Origin: an uncultured Oxalobacteraceae bacterium
GTDB lineage: Bacteria; Pseudomonadota; Gammaproteobacteria; Burkholderiales; Burkholderiaceae
Length of the DNA: 64,000 nt
Assembly: GCA_946480015.1 (NCBI GenBank)
Contig: CAMLIL010000013.1
Span: 14,792 to 78,791, forward strand
Direction of reading: 5' to 3'
Below are positions 27,465 to 36,348 of the stretch, in pieces. Under the pieces are notes generated by a model. That model searched no databases. It was given only the letters and a program-made list of their open reading frames with translations, and had not been told where the DNA came from. How positions within the stretch are numbered: position 1 is the first letter of the stretch; every line of letters starts with the position of its first letter. The translations under genes were made by a program, and so were the position numbers.

Positions 27465-29774
27465 ATGTCCGCACAATTTGCCGGCGCCGTTATGCCATCC
27501 GCCCAAGTCCTCGGTTTGGCATGGCCGGCAAGCTTGCAGGCCCAGGCGGGCGCGCCCGATCCGATCGCGCGCGCCGCCGGCTTCGGCCGCTGGTGGCACG
27601 ACCGCCTGAGCGGCGCGGTGCTGCTGTCGCTGGAAGCGGCCCGGCTCCTGGGGGAGCGGCGCCGCCTGCATGCCAGCCCGGGAGGCGGCTTTGCCGGCGC
27701 GCTGCCGGAAGACCTGCAAGCGCTGCACGCCGCGCTCGGCGCGCGCCACGAGCGCGACACCGCCGAGTGCGAGCTGCGCTTGCTGAGCCGTACCGATGGC
27801 GTGCGCTGGCTGCGTCTGGCGGTGCTGCCTGGCGCCGGCATGCTGGTCGAGGGCATCGTATCGGACATCACCGCCGTCAAGCACGCCGCCATGCGCGAAG
27901 AATTCAGCTTCGAGTCGACCCAGCTGATGATCGGCACGCACACGCTGGACGAAGCGGTCAGCAAAATGATCGAGCTGGTCTGCACGGAACTGGGCTGGGA
28001 CTGCGGCATGTACTGGTCGATGGAGCACGGCGGCGGCAGGGACGGGCGGCTGGTGTGCTCGCACTTCTGGAGCGGCGGGCCGCGCCCGGTGCCGGAAGCG
28101 GCCAGCGGCCAGCTGCTGTCGATCGGCGCGCGCGAGGGCGTGGTGGGCGGGGTCTGGAGCTCGGGCCAGGCGCGCTGGATCGAAGACCTGGCCAACGATC
28201 CGGAATTCCTGTTTCCGCGCTACGCGCGCCAGGCCGGCATCCATTCGGGCTACGCGTTCCCGGTCGCCTACGACAGCGACGACGGCAAGCGCCACCGGCC
28301 CGGCGTGCTGATCTTCTTCAGCTGCCTGAGCCGCCAGCGCACCGCGCAGCTGCCCAATCTGTCGGCCGCCATCGGCGCGCTGATCGCCCAGACCGCGCAG
28401 CGCATGGCGCAGCAGGAAAGCATCCGCGAACTGGCCCAGGTCGACTGCCTGACCGGCCTGGCCAACCGGCGCCACTTCCACCATCTGCTCGACGAAGCCT
28501 GCCAGCGCGCGGTGCAGCGCAGCGGCTCGGTGGCGGTGCTGTACATCGACCTGGACCGCTTCAAGCCGATCAACGATGGACTCGGCCACGCCAGCGGCGA
28601 CGCGGTGCTGCGCCAGTTCGCCCAGCGCCTGTCCGACCTGGTGCCGTCGTCGGGCCGGGCGGGGCGGGTGGGCGGCGACGAATTCGCGCTGTTCCTGCCG
28701 CTGGGCGAGGGCGCTGGCGCCCAGGCGAGCGTCAAGGCGCTGGCCGGGCAGGTGCTGGCGGCGGCGCGCACGCGCTTCCTGGTCAATGGCCGCGAACTGG
28801 TGATTTCGGCCAGCATCGGCATCAGCATCTTCCCCGACAACGGCCGCATCGGCGCGGACCTGCTGCGCCATGCCGACAGCGCCATGTACCGCGTCAAGCG
28901 CGGCGGGCGTAACAGCGTCGGCTACTATTCGCAGGATGGCGCCGGCGCCAACGACGCCGATCACGCGGCCCTGCTGCAGCAGCTGACGGTGGAAGCCGAA
29001 CTGCTGCATGCGCTGGCCGGCGGCCAGCTGTTCCTCGAATACCAGCCGGTGTTCGACACCGGCGTGCGGCGCGTGCGCGCGGTCGAAGCGCTGGTGCGCT
29101 GGCGCCGGCCCAACGGCGAGATCGTGCGCCCCGACGTGTTCATCCCGATCGCCGAGCAAAGCCACCTGATCGTCGACATCGGCCGCTGGGTGATCGGCCA
29201 GGCCTGCCGCGACCTGGCGCGCATGCAGAACGCCGGGCTGGCCGGGCTGCAGATGAATGTCAATATGGCGGCGCTTGAATTTCTCAACGTGAATCTGCCG
29301 CTGGAGCTGGCCGCGATCGCCGGCAGCGCCGGCGTCGATCCGTGCCACGTGTGCCTGGAGCTGACCGAAGGGATGATGATGAATCACGCCGAGCAGGTGA
29401 TCCCGGTGATGCGGGCGCTGCGCCGGCGCGGCTTCAAGATCAGCGTCGACGATTTCGGCATGGGCTACTCCTCGCTGTCGCGCCTGAAGGACTTGCCGAT
29501 TTCCTCGCTCAAGATCGACCGCTCCTTCGTGCACGGGCTGCCGAGCGACCACCAGGACCGCGCCATCGTCCAGACCATCGTCGACATCGGCCGCAACATG
29601 AAGCTCGACGTGATCGCCGAAGGCGTCGAGACCGACGCCCAGCTGCATCACCTGCGCCGGCTCGGCTGCGAGCTGGTGCAGGGCTACCTGACCGGCCGGC
29701 CGATGCCGCTCGATGTGCTGGTCGAGCGCCACGGCAGGCCGGCCGGCATGCGCCAGGAGGACGCGGCGGTGTGA
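27465..29774 (+). CDS. GAF-GGDEF-EAL cyclic-di-GMP turnover protein
   Basis: About 769 residues. An N-terminal PAS-like part (to about 145), a GAF domain (about 155-315), a diguanylate cyclase domain with intact GGDEF (403-407) and a phosphodiesterase domain with intact EAL (541-543), ENVN-type and DDFGMGYSS motifs. Both catalytic halves look active, so it may make or break cyclic di-GMP depending on the signal read by PAS/GAF. No membrane helix, so a soluble sensor. Start at 27465 chosen for TGGAGATT; earlier in-frame ATGs (27288, 27378) lack such sites. A terminator follows. Confidence 0.88.
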   Translation: MSAQFAGAVMPSAQVLGLAWPASLQAQAGAPDPIARAAGFGRWWHDRLSGAVLLSLEAARLLGERRRLHASPGGGFAGALPEDLQALHAALGARHERDTAECELRLLSRTDGVRWLRLAVLPGAGMLVEGIVSDITAVKHAAMREEFSFESTQLMIGTHTLDEAVSKMIELVCTELGWDCGMYWSMEHGGGRDGRLVCSHFWSGGPRPVPEAASGQLLSIGAREGVVGGVWSSGQARWIEDLANDPEFLFPRYARQAGIHSGYAFPVAYDSDDGKRHRPGVLIFFSCLSRQRTAQLPNLSAAIGALIAQTAQRMAQQESIRELAQVDCLTGLANRRHFHHLLDEACQRAVQRSGSVAVLYIDLDRFKPINDGLGHASGDAVLRQFAQRLSDLVPSSGRAGRVGGDEFALFLPLGEGAGAQASVKALAGQVLAAARTRFLVNGRELVISASIGISIFPDNGRIGADLLRHADSAMYRVKRGGRNSVGYYSQDGAGANDADHAALLQQLTVEAELLHALAGGQLFLEYQPVFDTGVRRVRAVEALVRWRRPNGEIVRPDVFIPIAEQSHLIVDIGRWVIGQACRDLARMQNAGLAGLQMNVNMAALEFLNVNLPLELAAIAGSAGVDPCHVCLELTEGMMMNHAEQVIPVMRALRRRGFKISVDDFGMGYSSLSRLKDLPISSLKIDRSFVHGLPSDHQDRAIVQTIVDIGRNMKLDVIAEGVETDAQLHHLRRLGCELVQGYLTGRPMPLDVLVERHGRPAGMRQEDAAV

Positions 29775-29793
29775 TTGTAGAATGGTGCCGGTA

Positions 29794-29823
29794 GCCAGCC
29801 GGAATCCGGTTGGCGCATTTTTT
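29794..29823 (+). terminator. Rho-independent terminator after the GGDEF-EAL gene
   Basis: Stem GCCAGCCGG (29794-29802) with CCGGTTGGC (29806-29814), one G-U pair, three-base loop, then six T at 29818-29823. It separates this gene from the nasT gene 53 bases further on. Confidence 0.8.
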
Positions 29824-29875
29824 GCTTGTGTAGTGATCATTTTCCGGCAAGCGTTTTACTTTTCTCACAATTATC

Positions 29876-30511
29876 ATGGTCAAATCCCAGCGCAATTTGC
29901 GCATCGTGGTTGTCAATCCCGTCGTTCACGAGGGCGCCGAGGACGACGAGTCCGTTGCCGGGCAGGTGCGGCGCGGGCAGGCGCTGCGTATCGGCCTGCT
30001 CGAATCGGGCTACGACATCGTCGCCTCGCTCCCGGCCGACATGTATCTGCCCGAGCGCATCGCCCAGCTGCAGCCCGACATGATCATCGTCGACGCCGAG
30101 TCCGATGCGCGCGACATCCTTGAACACATCGTCATCGCCACGCGCGACGAACGCCGCCCGATCGTCATGTTCACCGAGGACGAGGACACCGGCGCGATGG
30201 ACGCGGCAATGGCCGCCGGGGTGTCGGCGTACGTGGTGGCGGGCCTGCAGCCGGACCGCATCAAGCCGGTGCTGAACGTGGCGCTGGCGCGCTTCCGGCA
30301 GGAGCAGAAGCTGCTGGCCGAGCTGTCCGAGACGCGCCACAAGCTGGCCGAGCGCAAGCTGATCGACCGCGCCAAGGGGATTTTGATGAGCAAGCAGTCG
30401 CTCACCGAAGACCAGGCCTACCAGAAGCTGCGCACGATGGCGATGAACAAGAATCTCAAGCTGTCGGAAGTGGCGCAGCGCATTTTGGATATCGAAGACT
30501 TGCTGGGCTGA
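29876..30511 (+). CDS. nasT: ANTAR-domain response regulator/antiterminator, NasT-like
   Basis: 211 residues. N-terminal receiver-like domain with a possible acceptor Asp in MIIVDAESD, and a C-terminal ANTAR RNA-binding domain: ERKLIDRAKGILM, then YQKLRTMAMNKNLKL and VAQRILDIEDLL. NasT binds a double-hairpin leader and stops premature termination; exactly such a leader lies 240 bases downstream (30753-30803), before the nitrate genes, so its target is evident. In known systems the nitrate sensor NasS holds NasT inactive; no nasS gene is in this window. No clear Shine-Dalgarno before the ATG. Confidence 0.9.
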   Translation: MVKSQRNLRIVVVNPVVHEGAEDDESVAGQVRRGQALRIGLLESGYDIVASLPADMYLPERIAQLQPDMIIVDAESDARDILEHIVIATRDERRPIVMFTEDEDTGAMDAAMAAGVSAYVVAGLQPDRIKPVLNVALARFRQEQKLLAELSETRHKLAERKLIDRAKGILMSKQSLTEDQAYQKLRTMAMNKNLKLSEVAQRILDIEDLLG

Positions 30512-30644
30512 ACGCCCGGGGCGCGGCAACGAGTGGTATGGCGGTTCAATCACCCGGCAGGTGTGGCGGGACCATCCCGGCATGCGCGAGAGCGACAGCG
30601 TGGTGCACGCCTTCTTAACAATGATTTAACGCGCATCGCATAAA

Positions 30645-30661
30645 TGCACCATTTTGGTGCT
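30645..30661. promoter_or_regulatory. NtrC-binding site
   Basis: TGCACCATTTTGGTGCT, a near-perfect dyad that fits the NtrC consensus GCAC-N5-6-GGTGC. It lies 60 bases before the sigma-54 -24 element, a usual enhancer distance. Confidence 0.8.
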
Positions 30662-30720
30662 TGATGCACCGCAATATAGCGCCTCATCCTTCACACCCCC
30701 CTCCCAATTGCTCAGTCGAG

Positions 30721-30737
30721 CTGGCACGGTGCTTGCA
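30721..30737 (+). promoter_or_regulatory. Sigma-54 (-24/-12) promoter of the nitrate operon
   Basis: CTGGCACGGTGCTTGCA is a full match to the sigma-54 consensus CTGGCACG-N4-TTGCA. Transcription would start near 30748, just ahead of the leader hairpins. With the NtrC dyad upstream this makes the operon nitrogen-controlled. Confidence 0.92.
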
Positions 30738-30752
30738 TTCACTGGTGGCATC

Positions 30753-30803
30753 GGATCAAAGGCGATCCAACAAACAATAGCGCTGATCTAAAGACGGATC
30801 GGC
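30753..30803 (+). ncRNA. ANTAR-target leader RNA (two hexaloop hairpins)
   Basis: Hairpin 1: GGATC (30753-30757) / GATCC (30764-30768) closing hexaloop AAAGGC. Hairpin 2: GCTGATCT (30782-30789) / GGATCGGC (30796-30803) closing hexaloop AAAGAC. Both loops have A at position 1 and G at position 4, the signature recognised by ANTAR proteins. The terminator follows nine bases later, as in other nas leaders. Confidence 0.9.
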
Positions 30804-30812
30804 AAGGACAAC

Positions 30813-30871
30813 GGCGTCCGACCCAGCGTGGTGCTTACCGGCCGCGTCGGGCCGGATGCCTTTTTGTTTTT
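30813..30871 (+). terminator. Leader attenuator of the nitrate operon
   Basis: Arm GGCGTCCGACCC (30813-30824) pairs with GGGCCGGATGCC (30849-30860) with one mismatch and one G-U pair, followed by TTTTTGTTTTT. It sits between the leader hairpins and the first gene, so it would stop transcription unless NasT binds. Confidence 0.9.
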
Positions 30872-30886
30872 ACCAGGAATAAGAAA

Positions 30887-32185
30887 ATGGCAAACAAAGC
30901 TACCCATATCGCACTCTTTTCCATGAGCACGCCACAGATGCGTGCCTTCCACCTCACGTGGATGGCATTCTTCGCGTGCTTCTTTGCATGGTTCGCCTGC
31001 GCCCCGCTGATGCCGGTCATCAAAGGCGAGCTCGGCCTGACGATGGCGCAAATCGCCAATATCAATATCGCCGCGGTTGCCATCACCATCCTGGTTCGCC
31101 TGGTCATCGGCCCCATGTGCGACCGTTTTGGTCCGCGCAAGGCCTACACCGCGCTGCTGGTGCTGGGCGCGATTCCCGTGCTCGGCGTGGCCGCGGCGCA
31201 AAGCTATGAGAGCTTCCTGTTTTTCCGCCTCGGCATCGGCGCCGTGGGTGCGAGCTTCGTGATCACCCAGTACCACACCTCGGTGATGTTCGCGCCGAAC
31301 ATCGTCGGTACCGCCAACGCAGCCGCAGCCGGCTGGGGCAATGCGGGCGGCGGCGCGGCACAGGCACTGATGCCGCTGCTGATGGCCGCGATGATCATGA
31401 TGGGCGTGACCGAGACCATGGGCTGGCGCGCCGCCCTGATCGTACCGGGCGTGCTGATGCTGGTCATGGCCGTGGTGTACTGGAAGTTCACCCAGGACTG
31501 CCCGGAAGGCAACTACGCCGAACTGCGCGCCGCCGGCGTGACCGTCGAAGCCGGCAAGAAGGGGGGCTGGGACAGCTTCAAGAAAGCCGCCGGCAACCAC
31601 CGCGTATGGCTGCTGTTCGTCACCTACGGCGCCTGCTTCGGCGTCGAGATCTTCATCCATAACATCGCCGCCGTGTACTACGTCGACCACTTCCACCTGT
31701 CGCTCAAAGAAGCCGGCATGGCCGCCGGCAGCTTCGGCCTGCTGGCCCTGTTTGCCCGCGCCCTGGGTGGCTGGGTATCGGACAAGATGGCCGCCCGCGG
31801 CACCCTGAACAGCCGCGTGATCGTGCTGTTCGTGATGATGATCGGCGAAGGCCTGGGCCTGTGGTGGTTCTCGCATTCGGACAGCGTGCTGTTCGCCGTG
31901 ATCGCCATGCTGGTCTTCGGCCTGTTCACCCACATGGCCTGCGGCGCCACCTACGCGCTGGTGCCGTTCGTCGACAGGAGCGCCCTGGGCGGCGTGGCCG
32001 GCATCATCGGCGCCGGCGGCAACGTGGGTGCGGTCGCGGCGGGCTTCCTGATGAAGGGCACCGGCGACATTCAACAAACCCTGAGTGTCCTCTCGGGCAT
32101 GGTGATGGTATCGGCAGTGTGCGCGATCCTGGTCCGCCTGTCCGTCGTCGACGCCCCGGCAGCAGCAAACAACGCAATCGCTTAA
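30887..32185 (+). CDS. Nitrate/nitrite transporter, MFS (NarK/NasA type)
   Basis: 432 residues, twelve predicted membrane helices. Nitrate-porter signature GWGNAGGGAAQALMPL in the middle and a second Gly-rich motif GGVAGIIGAGGNVGAV in the C-terminal half, with Arg in VRLVIGPMCDRFGPR. Imports nitrate (and/or exports nitrite) across the inner membrane. First gene of the operon, directly after the attenuator; nirB begins 11 bases after its stop. No ABC-type nitrate importer is encoded nearby, so this is the entry route seen here. Confidence 0.93.
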   Translation: MANKATHIALFSMSTPQMRAFHLTWMAFFACFFAWFACAPLMPVIKGELGLTMAQIANINIAAVAITILVRLVIGPMCDRFGPRKAYTALLVLGAIPVLGVAAAQSYESFLFFRLGIGAVGASFVITQYHTSVMFAPNIVGTANAAAAGWGNAGGGAAQALMPLLMAAMIMMGVTETMGWRAALIVPGVLMLVMAVVYWKFTQDCPEGNYAELRAAGVTVEAGKKGGWDSFKKAAGNHRVWLLFVTYGACFGVEIFIHNIAAVYYVDHFHLSLKEAGMAAGSFGLLALFARALGGWVSDKMAARGTLNSRVIVLFVMMIGEGLGLWWFSHSDSVLFAVIAMLVFGLFTHMACGATYALVPFVDRSALGGVAGIIGAGGNVGAVAAGFLMKGTGDIQQTLSVLSGMVMVSAVCAILVRLSVVDAPAAANNAIA

Positions 32186-32196
32186 GGAGATACAGC

Positions 32197-34731
32197 ATGA
32201 AAATCGTCGTCATCGGCCATGGTATGGTTGGCCACAAATTCCTCGAATCGCTCAGTGCGACCAACGCTCCGGGCCTGGAAGTGACGGTGCTGTGCGAGGA
32301 GCCGCGTGCTGCATACGACCGGGTTCACCTGTCCGAATTCTTCTCGGGTAAATCGGCCGAGGAGCTGTCGCTGGTCGCTCCGGGCTTCTTCGACAAGGGC
32401 AACATGCTGCTCAAGCTGAATGCCCGCGCCACCGACGTGAACCGCGAAGCGAAGACCGTCACCGTCAGCACCGGCGAAACGCTCAGCTACGACAAGCTGA
32501 TTTTCGCCACCGGTTCCTATCCGTTCGTGCCGCCGGTACCGGGCAAGGACCGCAAGGACTGCTTCGTCTACCGCACCATCGAAGACCTGGAAGCCATGCT
32601 CGAATGCGGCAAGCGCTCCAAGTCCGGCGTGGTGATCGGCGGCGGCCTGCTGGGCCTGGAGTGCGCCAAGGCGCTGCGCGACATGCATCTGGACACCCAC
32701 GTGGTCGAATTCGCTCCGCGCCTGATGGCGGTGCAGGTCGACGAACACGGCGCGCGCGTGCTGCGCCGCAAGATCGAACAGCTGGGCGTGAACGTCCACA
32801 CCCAGAAGAACACGCTGGAAATCGTCGACGGCGAAGACGGCACCCACCGCATGGTGTTCGCCGACGGCACCCATCTGGACACCGACATGATCGTGTTCTC
32901 GGCCGGTATCCGCCCGCGCGACGAGCTGGCCAAGGCCTGCGGCCTGGCCATCGGCCCGCGCGGCGGCATCACCATCGACCAGAACTGCCTGACGTCGGAC
33001 CCGAACGTGTACGCGATCGGCGAGTGCGCCCTGTGGGGCGGCATGATCTTCGGCCTGGTCGCTCCGGGCTATGAAATGGCACGCGTGGCCGCGCGCCACC
33101 TGATGGGCGAAGCGGCCGCCGAATTCAACGGCGCCGACATGAGCACCAAGCTCAAACTGATGGGCGTGGACGTGGCCTCGATCGGCGATCCGCACGCGAC
33201 CGCGCCAGGCAGCCGCTCCTACCAGTTCACCGACGAACGCAAGCAGGTCTACAAGAAGATCGTGGTGTCCGAGTGCGGCACCCATCTGCTGGGCGGCGTG
33301 CTCATTGGCGACGCGTCCGAATACGGCACCCTGCTGCAGATGATGCTCAACAAGATCCCGCTGCCGGAATCGCCGGAATTTCTGATCCTGCCATCGTCGG
33401 ACGGCGTGGCCAAGCCGGGCCTGGGCGTGGACGCGCTGCCAGAGAGCGCGCAAATCTGCTCGTGCAATGACGTCTCCAAGGGCGCCATCTGCGGCGCGGT
33501 CGCCAACGGCGCCTGCACCATCGGCGAAATCAAGAGCTGCACCGGCGCCGGCACCAGCTGCGGCGGCTGCGTGGCCCTGGTCACCCAGGTCATGAAGTCG
33601 GAGATGAAGAAGCAGGGCATGGCCGTCAACAACCATATCTGCGAACACTTCCCGTACTCGCGCCAGGAGATCTTCCACCTGGTCAAATCGGGCAAGTTCA
33701 GCACCTTCGACGAACTGCTGGCCAAGCATGGCAAGGGGATGGGCTGCGACATCTGCAAGCCGGTCGCCGCCAGCGTGTTCGCCTCGATCAACAACGATTT
33801 CGTGCTCAAGCCCGAACTGGCCAGCCTGCAGGATTCGAACGACTACTTCCTGGGCAACATCCAGAAAGACGGTACCTATTCGGTGGTGCCGCGCATGGCT
33901 GGCGGCGAAGTCACCGCCGATGGCCTGATCGCGGTGGGCATGGTGGCCAAGAAGTATGGCCTGTACACCAAGATCACCGGTGGCCAGCGCGTCGACCTGT
34001 TCGGCGCCCGCATCGACCAGCTGCCTTCCATCTGGGAAGAGCTGATCGCGGCCGGCTTCGAGTCCGGCCACGCCTACGGCAAGTCGCTGCGCACCGTGAA
34101 GTCCTGCGTCGGTTCGACCTGGTGCCGCTACGGCATGGACGACTCGGTCGGCTTCGCCATCGAACTGGAAAACCGCTACAAGGGCCTGCGTTCGCCGCAC
34201 AAGATCAAGTTCGCCGTCTCCGGCTGCACCCGCGAGTGCGCCGAAGCGCAGGGCAAGGACGTCGGCCTGATCGCCACCGAGAAGGGCTGGAACCTGTACG
34301 TGTGCGGTAACGGCGGCATGAAGCCACGCCACGCCGAATTGATCGCCTCGGACCTGGATAAGGAAACCGCGGTGCGCTACATCGACCGCTTCCTGATGTT
34401 CTACGTGCGTACCGCCGACCGCCTGCAGCGCACCAGCGTATGGCGCGAGAACCTGGAGGGTGGCCTGGACTACCTGAAGGACGTGATCATCAACGACAAG
34501 CTGGGCCTGGCCGCCGAACTGGAAGCGGACATGCAGCACGTCGTCAACACCTACGAGTGCGAGTGGAAGAACGCCGTCACCGATCCTGCGACCCGTCAGC
34601 GCTTCCGTCACTTCGTCAATACCGACCAGCCTGACGCCAACGTGGTGTTCATGCCGGAGCGCGGCCAGATCCGTCCGGCCACGATCGAAGAGCGCAAGCG
34701 CGTGATTCCCATTGCAGTCAAAACCGCTTAA
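32197..34731 (+). CDS. nirB: Assimilatory nitrite reductase, large subunit NirB
   Basis: 844 residues. Order: FAD domain (GHGMVGHKFLE), NADH domain (VVIGGGLLGLECAKAL), a BFD-type [2Fe-2S] domain with Cys near 421, 423, 455 and 458 (ICSCNDVSKG; TSCGGC), and a sulfite/nitrite-reductase domain with siroheme/[4Fe-4S] ligands Cys637, Cys643, Cys677 and Cys681 (SCVGSTWC; GCTREC). Reduces nitrite to ammonium with NADH in the cytoplasm. A GGAGAT site precedes the ATG. Followed by nirD after 25 bases. Confidence 0.96.
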   Translation: MKIVVIGHGMVGHKFLESLSATNAPGLEVTVLCEEPRAAYDRVHLSEFFSGKSAEELSLVAPGFFDKGNMLLKLNARATDVNREAKTVTVSTGETLSYDKLIFATGSYPFVPPVPGKDRKDCFVYRTIEDLEAMLECGKRSKSGVVIGGGLLGLECAKALRDMHLDTHVVEFAPRLMAVQVDEHGARVLRRKIEQLGVNVHTQKNTLEIVDGEDGTHRMVFADGTHLDTDMIVFSAGIRPRDELAKACGLAIGPRGGITIDQNCLTSDPNVYAIGECALWGGMIFGLVAPGYEMARVAARHLMGEAAAEFNGADMSTKLKLMGVDVASIGDPHATAPGSRSYQFTDERKQVYKKIVVSECGTHLLGGVLIGDASEYGTLLQMMLNKIPLPESPEFLILPSSDGVAKPGLGVDALPESAQICSCNDVSKGAICGAVANGACTIGEIKSCTGAGTSCGGCVALVTQVMKSEMKKQGMAVNNHICEHFPYSRQEIFHLVKSGKFSTFDELLAKHGKGMGCDICKPVAASVFASINNDFVLKPELASLQDSNDYFLGNIQKDGTYSVVPRMAGGEVTADGLIAVGMVAKKYGLYTKITGGQRVDLFGARIDQLPSIWEELIAAGFESGHAYGKSLRTVKSCVGSTWCRYGMDDSVGFAIELENRYKGLRSPHKIKFAVSGCTRECAEAQGKDVGLIATEKGWNLYVCGNGGMKPRHAELIASDLDKETAVRYIDRFLMFYVRTADRLQRTSVWRENLEGGLDYLKDVIINDKLGLAAELEADMQHVVNTYECEWKNAVTDPATRQRFRHFVNTDQPDANVVFMPERGQIRPATIEERKRVIPIAVKTA

Positions 34732-34756
34732 TCCACCACTTATTTAGGAGAACCTC

Positions 34757-35104
34757 ATGCATCGCGATATTCAACTGGATAACTGGACCGCCATCTGCAC
34801 GGTCGACCAGATCGTGCCCAACACCGGCGTTGCGGCTTTGGTCAATGGCGAGCAGATCGCCGTGTTCCGCCTCGGCGGGACCGAAGACAAGGTACTGGCG
34901 ATCGGTAACTACGATCCGAACAGCGGCGCGGCGGTGATTTCGCGCGGGCTGGTGGGCAACCTGGGCGAACGCGTCGTGGTCGCCTCGCCGATCTACAAGC
35001 ACCACTTCGACCTGAACACCGGCGAATGCCTGGAAGAGCCGGTCAATTCGGTGGCCGCTTACCGCGCCCGCATCGAGGGCGGAAAGGTGTGGGTCGCTGT
35101 ATGA
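34757..35104 (+). CDS. nirD: Nitrite reductase small subunit NirD
   Basis: 115 residues, Rieske-fold NirD. Segments WTAICTVDQIVPNTG, VAVFRL-like IAVFRLGG, PIYKHHFDLNTGECLEEP and VWVAV match the family. The Rieske Cys/His iron ligands are not present, as usual in NirD. Partner of NirB. TAGGAGAA before the start; its stop overlaps the following FAD reductase gene by four bases (ATGA). Confidence 0.95.
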   Translation: MHRDIQLDNWTAICTVDQIVPNTGVAALVNGEQIAVFRLGGTEDKVLAIGNYDPNSGAAVISRGLVGNLGERVVVASPIYKHHFDLNTGECLEEPVNSVAAYRARIEGGKVWVAV

Positions 35105-36330
35105 CAAGCCCAGCTGCGAGACAGTCGCTGGTCGTGATCGGCAACGGCATGGCCGGCATGCGCACGGTCGAGGAACTGCTCAAGCTGGCGCCGGACATGT
35201 ACGACATCACCGTGTTCGGCGCCGAGCCGCACGGGAATTACAATCGCATCCTGCTCTCGCCGGTCCTGGCCGGCGAGAAGAAGATCGAAGACATCATGCT
35301 GCACACGCGCGAGTGGTATGCCGAGAACGGCATCACCCTGCACGCGGGCGACCCGGTGGTGCACATCGACCGCAAGCGCCGCTATGTGCGCTCGGCCTCG
35401 GGCCTGGAGGTGTGGTACGACCGCCTGCTGCTGGCGACCGGCTCGACCCCGTTCATCATCCCGGTGCCCGGCCACAAGCTGCCCGGCGTGCTGGGTTTTC
35501 GCGACATTAACGACGTCGACGCCATGCTGGAAGCGGCCAAGAGCGGTGGCCACGCGGTGGTCATCGGCGGCGGCCTGCTCGGCCTGGAAGCGGCCAACGG
35601 CCTGCTGCGGCGCGGGATGAAAGTCACGGTGGTGCACGTGACCGACAGCCTGATGAACCAGCAGCTCGACAAGCCGGCCGCGCTGCTGCTCAAGCAGGCG
35701 CTGGAAAAGCGCGGCTTTCACTTCATGCTGGAAGCGAACACCTCGGAAATCGTGGGCGAAGACCGGGTGCGCGCGGTGCGCTTCAAGGATGGCACCGAGA
35801 TCCCGGCCGACCTGGTGGTGATGACGGCCGGCGTGCGTCCGAACATTGCGCTGGCCAAGTCGGCCGGCCTGCACTGCGACCGCGCCATCGTGGTCGACGA
35901 CACCCTGCAAACCTACGATCCGCGCATTTATGCCGTGGGCGAGTGCGTGCAGCACCGCAGCGCCACGTTCGGCCTGGTGGCCCCGATCTGGGACCAGGCC
36001 AAGGTGGCCGGCGCCCATCTGGCCTGTGCCGGCGTGCGCCGCTTCGTTCAGCAAGCCACGCCCACCAAATTGAAGGTAACCGGTGTAGACTTGTACTCGG
36101 TGGGCGACTTCATTGGCGGCGACGGCAGCGAAGACCTGGTGCTGCGCGACCCGCGCCGCGGAGTCTACAAGCGCCTGGTCCTGGTCGGCAACCGTATCGC
36201 CGGTGCCGTCCTGTACGGCGATGTCGCCGACGGCCCATGGTATTTCAACCTGATTCAGAATCGCACGGATATCTCCGCCATGCGCAACCGCCTGCTGTTT
36301 GGCGAAGCATTGTGCGCCGAAGCAGCTTAA
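35101..36330 (+). CDS. FAD/NAD(P)H-dependent reductase, probable electron donor of the nitrate reductase
   Basis: 409 residues, similar in layout to the first half of NirB: FAD site VVIGNGMAGMRTVEELLK, NADH site VVIGGGLLGLEAANGLLRRG, and the VYAIGE-like IYAVGECVQHR near the C-terminal part. No iron-sulfur domain. In Bacillus and enteric nas systems a separate FAD subunit (NasB/NasC) passes electrons from NADH to the molybdenum subunit; position between nirD and the nitrate reductase gene suggests the same here. Start at 35101 overlaps the nirD stop; the earlier frame from 35026 lies inside nirD. Confidence 0.85.
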   Translation: MTSPAARQSLVVIGNGMAGMRTVEELLKLAPDMYDITVFGAEPHGNYNRILLSPVLAGEKKIEDIMLHTREWYAENGITLHAGDPVVHIDRKRRYVRSASGLEVWYDRLLLATGSTPFIIPVPGHKLPGVLGFRDINDVDAMLEAAKSGGHAVVIGGGLLGLEAANGLLRRGMKVTVVHVTDSLMNQQLDKPAALLLKQALEKRGFHFMLEANTSEIVGEDRVRAVRFKDGTEIPADLVVMTAGVRPNIALAKSAGLHCDRAIVVDDTLQTYDPRIYAVGECVQHRSATFGLVAPIWDQAKVAGAHLACAGVRRFVQQATPTKLKVTGVDLYSVGDFIGGDGSEDLVLRDPRRGVYKRLVLVGNRIAGAVLYGDVADGPWYFNLIQNRTDISAMRNRLLFGEALCAEAA

Positions 36331-36348
36331 GTTTTTACGGAGTCAAAC

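Noticed and set aside
32182..34611. 809-codon minus-strand frame over nirB
   Set aside because: Antisense of a well-supported gene, no family motifs.
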